Part shown: one piece after another, positions 24,876 to 37,400 of the stretch
How the letters are laid out: each line of letters opens with the position of its first letter
Position numbering within the stretch: position 1 is the stretch's first letter
DNA from: Physcomitrium patens
Taxonomy: Eukaryota; Streptophyta; Bryopsida; Funariales; Funariaceae
Length of the DNA: 64,000 nucleotides
Reading direction: 5' to 3'
NCBI RefSeq assembly: GCF_000002425.4
Contig: NC_037259.1
Coordinates: forward strand, 3,459,902 to 3,523,901
Translations under genes and position numbers: made by a program
The notes under the pieces: generated by a model
Told to the model about the DNA's origin: nothing
Database searches by the model: none
The model's input: only the letters and a program-made list of their open reading frames with translations

Positions 24876-27800
24876 TCAGCGGCAGCTTGCTGCGTCAAGA
24901 CATGCTAGCTTCTTGCCAGTTTCAGTCTTGATAGAGCTATCATCTAAGCCATCATGTGGATCACTCCACGCGAACGTTGGATTGACTCTTTTCCTCTTGC
25001 GCCCAGATTTCCTGAGTGAAGTGCCACTCCATTCCAGCTTCAAGGGAGGAGACTCCTCCTTGGTGAACATCTTACCAATTTCATCCTTGGTTGGGCTGAT
25101 TTCGTCCTTCACACTCTCGTCGTTGGATAACATAGCTAGGACCTTGGCAGACGGCTTTCGAAGTCGCTTTCCATTGCTCTGTTGCAAACATTGTCCACAC
25201 ACCAGCATACCGTCCACAGAGGAGAGGTCTGCTTTATCACAAACAACTGCCACAAAAAAAAAAAAAAAAAAAAAAACACACAAAAACAAAAACACAGAAA
25301 TCATGAAAACAACCATGAGCTTTCCCTTCAGTGATTATGCTAGACAAGGCTGTGCCTGCTAATAGCACATATCCATGAACGAAACTTTAAAAGCTGTGAA
25401 CCCCCGACCACTGTCAATTCGGCAACGAAGCCATCGTTGAAGGTTTGAGAAAAAAACATTAGACTTGGAAGAGTGATGCAAGTATCCCGTTACGATGCAA
25501 GAACAAACAACAGAGGTTCTGTGCTGCAACGCATAACAGCCTAAGCTAGGAACAACTGGTTGATTATTACGTATCCAAATCGCACACAATATACGAAGGA
25601 ATTTACTAAGGACCATGAAGAGTGATTGTGAGAAAATTCACCTGCGCAACGTTGGCATTGTGGCCTGTAAGCACAAACGATCACGAATAAGATCAGAAAC
25701 ATTCTTAAGTGAAAGTCACTATTATTCTGCAGTAAATTGTGAAATATCTGAGACGACCCATCAAGATTCGCCATACAAGATTTCGAATCTGGCAGATCTT
25801 CTAGCTCTCTATAGTGGTCGTCCTGATTTATGAACAGAATTTCATGTGACAAATTCTAAAGAAAGATCTCTGCCATCAGTAAGCAACGATTGTCAACAGA
25901 TTTCTCAAACGGTTTTGCTTTAGTGTTTTGAAAGATGATAATTCATTCTTATGATGCAGATTTTTTATCAGACCTATGCATATTTCTAAACTGCTAAAAT
26001 CAAATATCACAATACATTACAGCAGAAAATCAGCACACCTGACTGCGGAAGCTTCTGTTCTCTTCTCCGCAGCTCTTCTAGAAGGAGATTTGCTAGTTTG
26101 TAGCTTCTTAGCTTCAAGTTCGAGTTTCCTATCCTCCAACTTGATTTTTTCAAGGAGCTTATCCAAAACAGCATTTAGTGTCCGCCTTTCTAATGGACCT
26201 AATGCTTTCTCTTTGTTTGCAACCTTCTTTTTCTTTCCAGGGGTGGGTTTCCGAAACTTCTCCCCAAAAAACTTCTCATACAATTTAATTTGACAAAGAG
26301 GCACCTGCTGCTCAGGCTTCCATATCTGCTTCTCTCCTTCTGAATCAATCTGCATCTTTGAAGTCTGATTATCCTTGTTAAGCTTTTCAGCTTCAATCTC
26401 TTCGTTTGTCATGTCAACCAAGTACTTCGTGACGCAATCTTCCTTACATTTTTCATGTATGAACGGAGTGTCGATATCACCAGGATCTGCCATAAGCTCT
26501 TTCCACTTCAGTTGCAAATCGAAGTACCGCACCTGTGTGAGAGAAGTTGGTAACGTTCAGGGTAAAGTTAGTAAGTGCTTAGAAAACATACTTTGACCTA
26601 GTGATCTAATCATTTGGAATACTTAAAAACATTTGACCTCGATATGCCCAAGCATGGGCACCAACACAGAATAGAGTTCATCGGAGCCAATATGAAAATT
26701 CAATTGAAGGCATGAGCTCGTCACCTGCAGTCCAATCTCGGCAATACTTGACGCCGTCTCCACGCGTGATCGCCAAGCAGTTTGCTTTGTCCTTTGTGGG
26801 ATAGCATTTGTGTCATTATACAAGAGACCAGAGATAGCGATCACACCCCCTGTAGCCTTATATTTGTCAGATGCACCAATTCTGAACCAGGCAATACGTA
26901 TAAGCAGCAGGGTGTATAAATAGGCAGTGCTCTCAATTTTAACAAAGCTTAGGTGCATCCACTAAGACGGAACTGATAACTGCAAGAAGAGAAAGAGAGG
27001 AGAAAAAACTAAATGATTCAACAAACATAGATATAAATAGGTTGAAAAGGAAGAAATAGAGAAAGCAGAAAACGGAGAACAAAAAATTGTACGATGAGGG
27101 ATCAGAAAAGGTACAACAGAAAACCTGTAAAAGGTGGTTACTCACTAACCTTTACGAGCAGCTTGCTTTAAGTTTTCTCGTGGAAGAGCTTCCCAGCCAC
27201 ATATTAAACGAGCTACTTTGCCACCTCGCCACCATTGAGCACCACATTGTCTAGTTGGAGGAACCTCACTATGATGTGACCAGGGGAGAGATTGTCTCTT
27301 AACCATGCAAGCTGGCCACAGCAATGGAGCAATGTCTGGGTGCTTAACCCAGTCTGTTGAGATAGCAATTGGTCGCAAAGCAGCCTCCAACTGCATTTCG
27401 AGTCAATAGAGACAAAACCACATTAGTCTGACAAGCATTAATTTTGGTCAATAGAACAAAGCAGTGTTGCAGGAAAACGTTAAAAATTAGAGAAGCAGGT
27501 TGAACTGCGCAATCTTTGCATGAGAAAAGTCTCAGATCGCAAAGGGATCCTTGCCTGCAAAAGCGCCTTTCGAATGACAGAGACAGATGGACTTTTCTCC
27601 ACGCGTGACCGCCAACGCTGGCGCTGCAACGGAGAGTCCCACGGCCAGCCTTCTAAAAGTGGATGAAGAGTTTCTTCCAAATGCAACACATACGCAGCCA
27701 CAGTTCCCAAATGACGCGGTCCCTTCGAAATCTTTAATGGTTTAAGATCATCCACGTAGCGGCTGACCTGTAGCTGTGTTTGAACCAACAGACAACCTCG

Positions 27801-30800
27801 AGAATTGGAAGAGCACAGTCCGCACCATCCACACTTCTCACTGAAAGGTTTCCTAGTACTTGGCCATGTAAATGCTGATAGCGTGAGGGTAAATGCTTTC
27901 ACTTGCTCGTTTGCGTCTGTCCCTCGAGCACGGGTACCAGGAACCCAAGCCGGGTCACCCCCACCCTGCCAGGCTGCTAAAGTGTCAGCTGCTGTCGCAA
28001 CAGCATCACCGTGAGCATAGTGATTCACATACGGGCCAGGGTTCACCAGCGTTTTAGATGTCCTGGATTTTCCTTCAGATTTGGGAGTCTGATTCGAGGC
28101 AGAATCCAGCAGCACCAGATCATCGTTTCCAACATTGTTCTCTGATTTCCTTTTCTTTGCGCTGGATCTGGGTAAGGGAGCCCTTAGAGGGCTGCAGAAA
28201 AACTTCTCATTTGAGCCCTTTAGGTCCTCCACAGAGCCGATTTCTGGATTAGCAATGCAGTCTATTCCCCAATGCCGTCGAATGCTGTGTTGCAATTCGA
28301 AGTATCCATGACCAGAAGTTTGCAAGAACTTCAATACTGAAGACAACTCCGCAATCCCATAATACCAATACCTCGTTTCTTTCTCACCTACCTCAGTCCT
28401 GCAGGACAAGATTCATGGAAACTGGAATTAAAAAAAAGCAGAAGCTTTTTTCGCGTGCGACACTTACTTTAGTCACTAAATTACTTCGGAATGTTCATTG
28501 AAAAAATATTTGAAAGCAACATGCTAACAACTTACGAAACAACTCACCCCACAGAGACACAATACAAGGATTGAACCTTAGGAAAACACAGGCAGGTGCC
28601 GGTGATAACACGGATTGATGACTAAAATTAGTGCAGCTACAGCAGTGGCAGTGATGCACACGTAGACACGACCCCAAACCCCAACCCACCCCCCTTCCGT
28701 GTATTTATATATATACTAAAAACAGAACCATGAGAGCATCCTGAAGAAACTAGCACAAGCATGCTCGAAAAGTCTTCAAGTCGGGTAGCATAAATCCAGG
28801 CAGTAGTTTAGGACTCCCATTAACGTAATCACAAGATGCACGATAACTCAGAACTATGATACTAAGATGATTATAATTTAATAGGCCGCACTAATTTCGA
28901 GCCTTGTCAATTGCATAAAGCAAGTAATGTTTTAAAAAAATGGAAATGGCCCGACATTGAGAGTAAACGCACTGAATCAAAATTACGAATTAGATTGTTG
29001 GTCACGCTTGAAGAGCATTGACACTACAACCAATGTTCGAGAATGCGTTAATGAGATAGGACCCTGAATTTCTATTCACTAATCACAACCTGTTAAGAGC
29101 CTACCGACTAGAGTAACCAACATAATTCGCAACACCAACTGTCAATCCATAACTGATAACTAAAGATCCCAGGTAGTTCAACAGGAAAGATCCAACCTAC
29201 AAAAGACCGCATGTGCAATACAAGCTAGTAATGGAGGTAAGGAGCGTACACCAAGAGGTGGTCACATGTTGAGAGGAAGAGACGCTCCTTTGGGCCAATA
29301 CCCAAAAGCACCCCTCCTTGCAAACGCTTCGCGTATGGTATCCCTGTACAGGGAAAGCGACATTCTGGACAAAACCAATCCCCCGACCCAAGCTTCCCCT
29401 TGGTAACACCAACACATCGTGAATGATAGGCAGCTGGGCAGGCATCACAACAAAGCAAGACACCGTCCATGCCACATAGCATGCAATCATTACTGTTACC
29501 GTCTCCTCCAAGGGCTGTCGCAGCACGCTGCACCTCCTTGCTCCATTCACCTCTCTCTGTGTCTTTCAGCAGTTTATCGCTAACCTTCCTGAGAAGCGGT
29601 GTTTCTTGGCCCCTGCTATCATGTCGTGCATCCTGAGGTCTCCAATCAGAATCTCCCTCTCCAGATCTTTGATTTGAGTGCTCAATAAGAGCTTGATGAG
29701 CAGCCATAAGTCGCACGCTAACTTCTTTCCGACTCTCTTCATTCTGTATTGCATGATCACATAGGAAGCTTAAGATAGCCAATTTCTCAGCCACTGGAAC
29801 TTGTTTCTGGTACTCACCTCTTCCTAAACCAGCCTTCACAAGGCTATGCTTCCGGAGTTTGCTGTACCCTTGCGTTCTTAAAAACGAACATAAGTAAACT
29901 GGCCAGGTAATCAAATCTAAAAGGTCCCAATTAAGATCCCTGCGACAACCGAAGGCATAATCAAAACCCCGTGAGAAATTATAACAAATCCCTTTACATT
30001 GGCATTCATGCAATATAATTGGGTAAACCAATTCGTGAATGGGAGGTAGAAGAAGGTAACCCATAATCTCAGGAATAGAAAGGAATGCAAGTTCACTACA
30101 AAAGGATGCTCTCAATGGCCACAGAACTACCAAAATAGTGAACTTTATCGGTTCGAATGGGAACAAACACTGCGCAAACCTTTGAGAAGAAAATATGCTA
30201 CATGAAATTAAGGAGACCTACCCGAAAAATGAAGATGACTCCGTCGACAAATTATGCCGCTTTACAGCTTCCAGTAGACTGAGATGCACACTGTCCAAAA
30301 GCCCATCTCCACGTCCGGCACATAGCGCAGTCACAAATTTTTCCAGGGAGAATGGACTCAAAAACAGCAAACGGCTGAAGCTCCTAAGATAGCTGTAAAC
30401 AGAAAACAGGTCGGCAAGAGATGCAGCAGGCACATCTTTCAGAGTAGAAGACGATTGAGGCAACTCTGACACTAAGCAGCCGGCTGCGAGGGGGTCGGTT
30501 CTTTCACAAGAGTCTGCGCTCGGTAATGAGCATAGTTCAGCACCGTTACTTTGGACCGCAGGAGGCTGCGGCGAACTGGGTACAAATTCAGGTTTCGGCT
30601 CGAGTTTCGGTTCCAGTATAGGTTCTAGTTTCGGCTCAAGTTTCAGTGCTTCAAGTTCTGGCTCAAGTTTCAGCACAGGTTCCGATTCCAGTGTCGGTTC
30701 CAGAGGTTTAGAAACTCTTCTTTTCCTTTTTTCACTCTTCACTGGAGGCGGTTGTGGAGGAGGCAGTGGACTGCCAGCTTTCAATCGCTTTGGATACCTG

Positions 30801-30841
30801 CGTGTGGGAGTTTCCAGAGAGGCATCCAATGGGGTACTCAT
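24876..30841 (-). CDS. DDT and PHD-finger chromatin protein of the PTM type
   Basis: Eight minus-strand exons: 30222-30841, 29250-29939, 27555-28398, 27150-27390, 26725-26849, 26039-26532, 25642-25664 and 24876-25246, giving 1135 residues in frame with a TGA stop. The N-terminus is basic (RRYPKRLKAG), followed by Leu-Glu-Pro repeats at about 47-85. A DDT domain lies at about 142-197 (DLFSVYSYLRSF, SLEKFVTAL). A WHIM-like region begins at WDLLDLITWPVYL. A canonical PHD finger uses C359, C362, C371, C374, H379, C382, C397 and C400. Blocks shared with Arabidopsis PTM-family proteins follow: YVNHYAHGDA, EKCGWCGLC, AAYVLHLEETL and WWRGGKVARLI. The C-terminus has a partial CX2C...CX2C cluster and a basic KSGRKRKR motif. 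No transmembrane segment is seen, unlike Arabidopsis PTM, so a purely nuclear histone-reader role is the simpler inference. Intron 3 is GC-AG; exon 7 is 23 nt. Confidence 0.87.
25254..25276 (-). repeat. Poly-A run acting as T23 tract before the last acceptor of the PTM-type gene
   Basis: Twenty-three A residues on the plus strand read as T23 in the transcript, directly followed by GTGGCAG, the acceptor of the last intron (exon start 25246). It is an extreme polypyrimidine tract and may be length-polymorphic. Confidence 0.85.
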
Positions 30842-31194
30842 CCTCTATGATTTTAAACTTCAAACCACCAGTACATTAGAGAAGACTGATGGAAAACAAG
30901 GAAGGATGTTTAAGCTTCTATAGGGTAGTCAGTGACAGAGACATTTAGTCATACCAGTTACGTAGCGGTATTCAATCTTCTACGATGATGCTGAAATCCA
31001 TGAAAACTTGAACTGATTTATATTTACATTGTCATACAATGAGCCCAGGCATTCTCTTTATCTGAATCTTTTTCCAGCAAGAATAACGTGCCAACGACGA
31101 TAATGTAGGACAGCAGCTGTGAAAATGTGAGGTCATATTTAAACGCAAGGACCTCCCAGAGATCGGGGCGTAACCGCCAGCAATATTGCATCCA

Positions 31195-31647
31195 CTACTT
31201 TCGAGCAAACCCAAAACGTCGATCACGGTCCGCCTCAAACCTTCCAAGCAGATTAAGAAAAGAAACTTCAAGACCAAGTCCCTTCTCCGCATCTAACTCG
31301 AAACCCTTCCTTATTCGTTTTCCTCTCCTTTCAAACTCATGATTTGGCTCGCCGCTGCACTGTGTGCCCCCTTCCACCTGATCCTCAAGATCAACTGCAT
31401 ATGCTATCAGCCTCAACGCCCCAGTCTCACCCAAACTACCTCCACCATCCAGACCAACATTTCTCCCGCTGAAAACACCGAATATATCTCCACCAAAAGA
31501 ATCTCCCCCCTCCGATAAATGCTGCACCACCAATGAGCACCACTTAACCGAATGCACCTCTAACGGCAGCCATATTCTCCTAACGCCCTCGAAAAAACGC
31601 TCCGAAACCTCTCCCGAGGAAAACGCCAAAACAGCTTCAGTATCCAC
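31195..31647 (-). other. Unexplained open frame upstream of the PTM-type gene
   Basis: A 150-codon minus-strand frame without an internal ATG, opening just after a TAG and a possible AAATTTAG acceptor. Its translation is not low-complexity and contains mixed hydrophobic and charged segments (FFEGVRRIWLPLEVHSVKW, EFERRGKRIRKGFELDAEKG). It could be an exon of an alternative upstream start of the PTM-type gene, part of a separate small gene, or a chance frame in GC-richer leader DNA. I do not recognise the sequence. Confidence 0.25.
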
Positions 31648-31936
31648 TAAATTTCCCTACCTCAAGTGGTCCCTTACAAGCGACCGCACGCGCTCGCGGG
31701 AAACCACCACGAACCGCATCCCTTAAGCTCCCACCATCACTCATCCACACCCGAACCCGCGCAATTGCGGTCTCAAAACTTGAGCTCCCCGACACGACTA
31801 CAAGCTCCACCGCACCGCCCTCGCCGCACAACGCCCCCGTCAAAACTCCCCCTCGAGTCTCCTCTCCTCTCCTCTCCTCCCGTCCCGTCTCCTCCTGTCT
31901 CGTCCCGTGCCCGGATCCCAGAGCAAAGGCGTAATG

Positions 31937-31945
31937 AAACCCTAG
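31937..31945. promoter_or_regulatory. Telo-box-like motif AAACCCTAG
   Basis: AAACCCTAG on the plus strand (CTAGGGTTT in the transcript sense), next to the GA-rich leader of the PTM-type gene. Telo-boxes (AAACCCTAA) are known in plant promoters and leaders, especially of housekeeping genes, and are bound by TRB-type factors. Confidence 0.4.
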
Positions 31946-32470
31946 AAAGGTGAGAGAGCGGGAAGAGACACAGCAGACTAAGAAGAAGCGGGGCAGACAG
32001 ACGTGTGAGGGCTGGCTGGGTTTGCGAAGGACGACGACGAGTGAACCCCACGCGGTAAGTAAGCACGGTGCTTGTACATAATAATACTCTCTCTAACCCA
32101 CTCGGTCTTTCTTCCTCTTCTTCTTCCTTTTCCTCTTCCTCCACTCCGAGTCTCTGTTGCACACCACCCTCCACTACTCACCAACACAACTCCCAGCACA
32201 GAAGAAGACACAATCCCACACGGCAATGGCCAAAACAATACAAGACACCCGAGGAAGAGAGGGAAAGAGAGGAAGGAGGGAAGAGGAGAGAAAGCGAGGA
32301 TTGTGCAGAATGGCACAAACAATGGGAGGAGGAAGAGGGAGCAGCGCACGAGGCCAGGCCCAGTCCTACTCCCCCACCCTCCTCCTCCGCTAATTCAAAT
32401 TCCTGGTTAAGAGTGTGTATGTGCTTTAGTAGGTAGGTGCTTTTGGTTCTACCACTAGCTCAGGCAGGCC

Positions 32471-32896
32471 TGGGCCTCTCGAGGGAGGGCCCTATTCAAA
32501 TTTCAAATCTCTTTGCTTGGGCGTGCTCTGCCCCCTTGCGTCCTCCAATGGCTAAATTTAGTGTCCGGGTCTCCCTTCATGGGGAATTAACGTTTGTTTT
32601 CATGCATTGATGTGTGTTTGTATGCTGCGGGAATCATTTTTATTGTGGTAAAAATAGAAAGGCGTTGCACAAACAAGCGACACATGAAGGGTTTACTGAG
32701 TGTTTTGGCGTTTTAAGGAATGGGGTGTGCAGGGATACATTAAATCTGAAACGCATATGTGTGTCTGTGCGTGTGTGATATATATATAAACATGACTTCC
32801 ATAATATAACAATAGTTACAAGAAGAAGAGTTTTCAAGTTGTGTAGTGCAATGTCATGTGAGATTACAGGAATAATGTGAATTAGTAAAATATTAG

Positions 32897-32953
<57 letters not shown>

Positions 32954-34474
32954 ATAAAATTAAAAAAAAAGTGATTAAATACTTCAGAGGTTGGACAATT
33001 TTTTTTTCTGATCACTTTAACTTCCAAATATATTTCAAATTATCTACAATTTCTGTTTTTGGAGAGTAGTTTTTAAGTAAATAAATAATTATTGTAAAGG
33101 ATATGCAAGCACTCGATATGTTTTATATTTTTAGCATGAACACCCGACAAGACTTGAAGTGAAATTATGCTACATAAAAATGAACTATAAGAATGAGTTA
33201 AAAAATTCGATGATTAGCAATGACAATGAAGGCATCAATAATTGAACCTAGAAGCGCCATTCATATTTTATGCAACCATCATTTTATTACTTTTAAAGAC
33301 ATTCAAGATTAATTTGCAAATATTAATCTCTGCTGTTCTAGAGTTTCCACTTTCCCGCAACTTGGAAGTCGATTCACCCAAAGCTCCTTAAACATCTGAC
33401 AATAACATTACGAATTCCATAGCCTGTCCCCTATAGGTTCCAGTGCATAAGGCAACAATCAAAACAAATGATATCATGGAACAAGGGGAATATTAGTATC
33501 AACACTTTTGAGTGTTTTGAATTGCCATGGCCATCACCAATGTTTGGAGAAGATTCCTCTTCATCCACTTTGTTTGAATTTCTTTCTGAAAACGGAGCAC
33601 ACGATGCCACCAACACCAAAATGATTGGGTTGACCCATAGACTCAGCATTTTTAGAAAGTCTGCTCCTTGCCAGGTCAATCTCCAATTTGATTGGTCTAA
33701 ATATGATCTGCTGACCTAGAGTACAAATAGGATTATGAATTGATTTTATAACTTCATTGTCACGAACATGTGCCAGTAACCGCGATCACTGTCATTTGAG
33801 GGAAAAAAAAGTCCACAATAAGTTTGCATAATATATGAGAATATCCAGTTCGAAGAAAGATTCGTCGAGTGGACAGAACTTGTCTACTATTAAAGTTTCA
33901 AACCTCTGGAATCTGCAGAGAAAATCAAGGAGCGCTTGATAAAGAAGCAGGGTAACATTAAGGAAACAGATGTATTTGAGGCAACTGTATAAGCGAATCG
34001 CTTACTAAAAAATTAGGATTAAACATTGTTCTAAATAAACTGCACAAAAATAATGTTTTCAAATACTCATTACATATCATGAACTTACACTCTACGCGGA
34101 ACTTCTCAAGTTCAGGTCCAGTATTTGCGATTCCTTGTCATGGTACCCAAAGCTTCAGATGACGCTAACCAGTGCCTGTACAACTCACTTACACAAACAG
34201 TACTATTACTGAAATCGCCATTAAAAGAATACCAACTGTATTCCAAGCAAGGCAAACAATCCGAGTCACACGATCTGCTCAAATTCCAATGGAAGCAGAA
34301 TTCATCTACAAGAGACTACGCTATTCATCTAAAAACAATGGAGGGAGCCCGAATCCACAAATCAAATTACGTGTGGCGGGAAGAGAATAACTCGATGTCT
34401 TAGCTACAGCTGACAATGTTAAGTCGAGCACTAAGAATTCAAACCCAGCTACCACTTATGTAACAACGTGTAAC
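32471..34474. other. Intergenic stretch between the PTM-type and SCAI genes
   Basis: AT-rich spacer containing a compound microsatellite (32896-32947). The part from 33300 to 34474 is less AT-rich and may be the 3' flank of the SCAI gene. Short frames near 33431-33719 and 34125-34403 have no recognisable features. Confidence 0.5.
32896..32947. repeat. Compound (AT)n(AG)n microsatellite
   Basis: About ten AT units pass directly into about 15 AG units without interruption, a typical hypervariable compound microsatellite. Confidence 0.9.
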
Positions 34475-37400
34475 TCAGTAATGCAAGGAAGATGGCTTCA
34501 GAAGAAACCTGTCGTCAGAAGGTTCTTCCTCGCTCGCCTCACCTGCAGAAAAGTCTTCACCAGTTGTAGTCTCATCTTTGAATGATCCATTCAAACCATC
34601 AGCTTTTTTGGCGGTGCTTGGTCTGGAGTCGAATTGATCAGAAACCCCAAACCTAGTTGCTAACAGATACACCACCATCTCCACCACTTTGGACGTCGGA
34701 AGGAGCTCATCTGGTAGAGGCGGATTGCAACGAGGCAAGTATTCAGGCTTGTCTCGGTACTTTGAATGGAGACCAAACACTGCGCGGCAGAATATGAACC
34801 TGAAAAACGAGAAACTCAACAAGATCAAATTCCTGGACATAGCTAACAGTGATCCCGTCATTACAGTAGGCATTACAGTGGAAGAGGAACTTAAAACGAA
34901 CCACAGAGAGATCATACCTGCAAGTTAATTGACGCAGAAATGGATCTCCCAGTACCCTGGCCCAAACAGGATCAAGACGCATCGAGTCCAAGGCGTTGCC
35001 CCATTCTGCAATCAGTGTGGCAAGAAGCTTTTCGGTCTGCTCATAATTTCCCTGCACATTGGATTTGCTTTACACATTACCCAACATTATACTTGCGCTA
35101 GAGTTGGACTCTAATCAATAAGAAACCATAAGCTGGTGAATCTGACGAAGTTCTCGAACGAAAACAGAAATAAAGAGCAGAACGTGTATACCGGATCGCG
35201 GTTACAGCAGAGCTTAATTACCTTTGGCATGTTCTTGCCAGAAGTCCCGAAAACTTGGCAGAATGCAAGGAGTGGAGCAGTTAGAAAGAAAGTAAAAATA
35301 TTGCCGCTTCGGTTAGATGACGACGAAGAAGACGTCGAGGATAAACCTTTATCTTCCCAAGGCTGCATGCTAGGAGAAAGCAGTAGTATTGCTTGTTCTC
35401 CTCTTTCTTCTCCACTAATAGACTGCAAAGGATGGAAATTTTTCACCAGTTACACAAAAGTAAGCATATTATTTTCCTGAAAAAGAGTCAACATCCGATT
35501 GGCTGTGCACTGAGTATTCAAGACCAGGAGATGAAGATTGTTGTAAAATTACCTCAAATATGAAGCTACTGTCGCTGTCTACTATGATAAACAGAGGTCG
35601 ACGTGTGAACGGGAGGATGTCACTTGGATAAAGAAGGTTGAGACCTATACAGAGAAAAACACTGAGATGTGATAACCCTTTTCAGCCACAAGTCGATTTA
35701 CTCATCATGTGCAAACCAAAAGTAACATTATAAATTTAGAAGCGAAGAAAAAGATCCTGCCTGAACTTCTCTTGGATCCAAGCCATAACCCAGAAGTTCC
35801 GCTTCCTGGTTGCTCTGGTGATGAATGTGTCGCTGGTGCATCCTTCATACCAGGAGATGTGGTCGGTGAGTTTTCGTCGGAATTATCCATCTTTGCCATC
35901 TCAGTATAATCAATTATTCCAGTCTGTGCAACATTTATGTTTATATTCCTCAAATTCAAAGTAGGAGTCAGAGAAACGACTCGCTTCTTCGAAGATTGAA
36001 GAGCTCCTCCCAAATTTTGAGAAGACAAGCTAGTCGACAGACTACGACCGGACCTTCCTACAATCACCAACGAACAAGGACAGGGTAAGACTTGGACAAA
36101 GTTCGATTAAAAGTTCGATTCTGTTCACAGCTCAAACCACAAAAAAGTGGCCAAATTCAGAGCTCCACTCACCAGAGGCCGAAATATAAAGAAGGACAAT
36201 CCCATCAGAAGAAAGCTCGTCACAAGCTGTTGCCAAAACCTGGCATCAGGAAGCACGACGAAACATTGAGATCTGAACTAGCCAAGAAATTACAAGAAAT
36301 GAGGTTTCACATTCAATCGCAACAGATGGGATTGTCCTTCTTCAAAGCAGTGCAGCTCACAAAAAGAACCCATGTGCTTGAAGATACTGATTATATTTTA
36401 CAATATTTGATGACAAAAATGAAAAACTTGAAACCCACCAGAAGCAAATCTGGTACTGTAGGTCGGTAAAGAATGTATTTGTGAGGGTTTGGTGGCAAAC
36501 TAGGGTCAGGGATCTCATCCGACACTCCAATTCCGCCAGAACCCATGGATGAATCAGTACGCATTTTAAACAGCAGTCCACTTGGCTCCCATTCAATAGC
36601 TTGTAGCATTCTGAATGTATCCAGCGTTAACTCACTGAATTTAATCTGCATTTTCACAAAGCTGCCTCCCTAAGTACAAGGTTAATGTAATTAACAATGT
36701 CAATCGACATCTCTGGAGAGAAATTGAGACTAACTTGTGGCTTCACAGAATATTCTTACTTATTTTAAAGATATACATTAGACCCTAATCTTTAAATCAA
36801 TACTGGCTAGCTGACAAAGTGGACCATAGTTAAAGCGAATCATAACCTCGTTATGATAATAACTTGCAAGAATTGCATCCTCCAGGTGCAAAGGCTTCTT
36901 TACTTCAATTTTCTGGAACTGAGAAAATGTGGACGGATGGGGATCATAGACAAGACAATATCTTAAAGGCCTGCTTGTGTCACAGGCAGAATCCGCTCTC
37001 ATAAACCGGAGAATCTCCTGAACGACTACCTTCCAATCCTTGGCATCTGCACCCTGATAGGATGTCCCCAGCTATATTCGTAATGTCATCCACAAAGGTG
37101 ACGCTATAAACGCTCTACTCAGTAACGCTTCAAAATAAGAAAAAACTCATTTATGGATCTTGTAAGCTATTTTGCACATAACATGGTAAAGTATTACAGG
37201 CGAGAAACAAACGACATTGTAATTGGAGGCACAAAATTGCAAAGTAGAAGGAAACCACTCTGTTTCAGAACTTACTAACCTCATTAAAAGTGCGAGTGTA
37301 TTCATCCACAAGTGACCGAAATTGGCGCACAAGAAGTTGAACAGTCTCCTTGCGGTTGAGTAGAAGACAAATGACGATAAAGCGAGCAGTGTATCGAAGT

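Larger units (their letters stand above)
30842..32470 (-). promoter_or_regulatory. Leader/promoter zone of the PTM-type gene
   Basis: About 1.6 kb upstream of the ATG at 30841 the DNA is GC-richer, ending in C/T-rich plus-strand sequence (GA-rich in the transcript sense) at 31855-31905 and 32100-32150. An AAACCCTAG telo-box-like motif lies at 31937-31945. The zone carries a 150-codon open frame without ATG (listed separately). A spliced 5' UTR is likely, given the distance from the inferred core promoter (about 31.9-32.4 kb) to the start codon, but I cannot place its introns. Confidence 0.4.

Noticed and set aside
24913-25362. 149-codon plus-strand frame
   Set aside because: Antisense to the last exon of the PTM-type gene; it includes a Lys run made by the poly-A tract.
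36092-36469. 125-codon plus-strand frame
   Set aside because: Antisense to SCAI exons 4 and 5 and the intron between them; the minus-strand exons have the conserved SCAI blocks.
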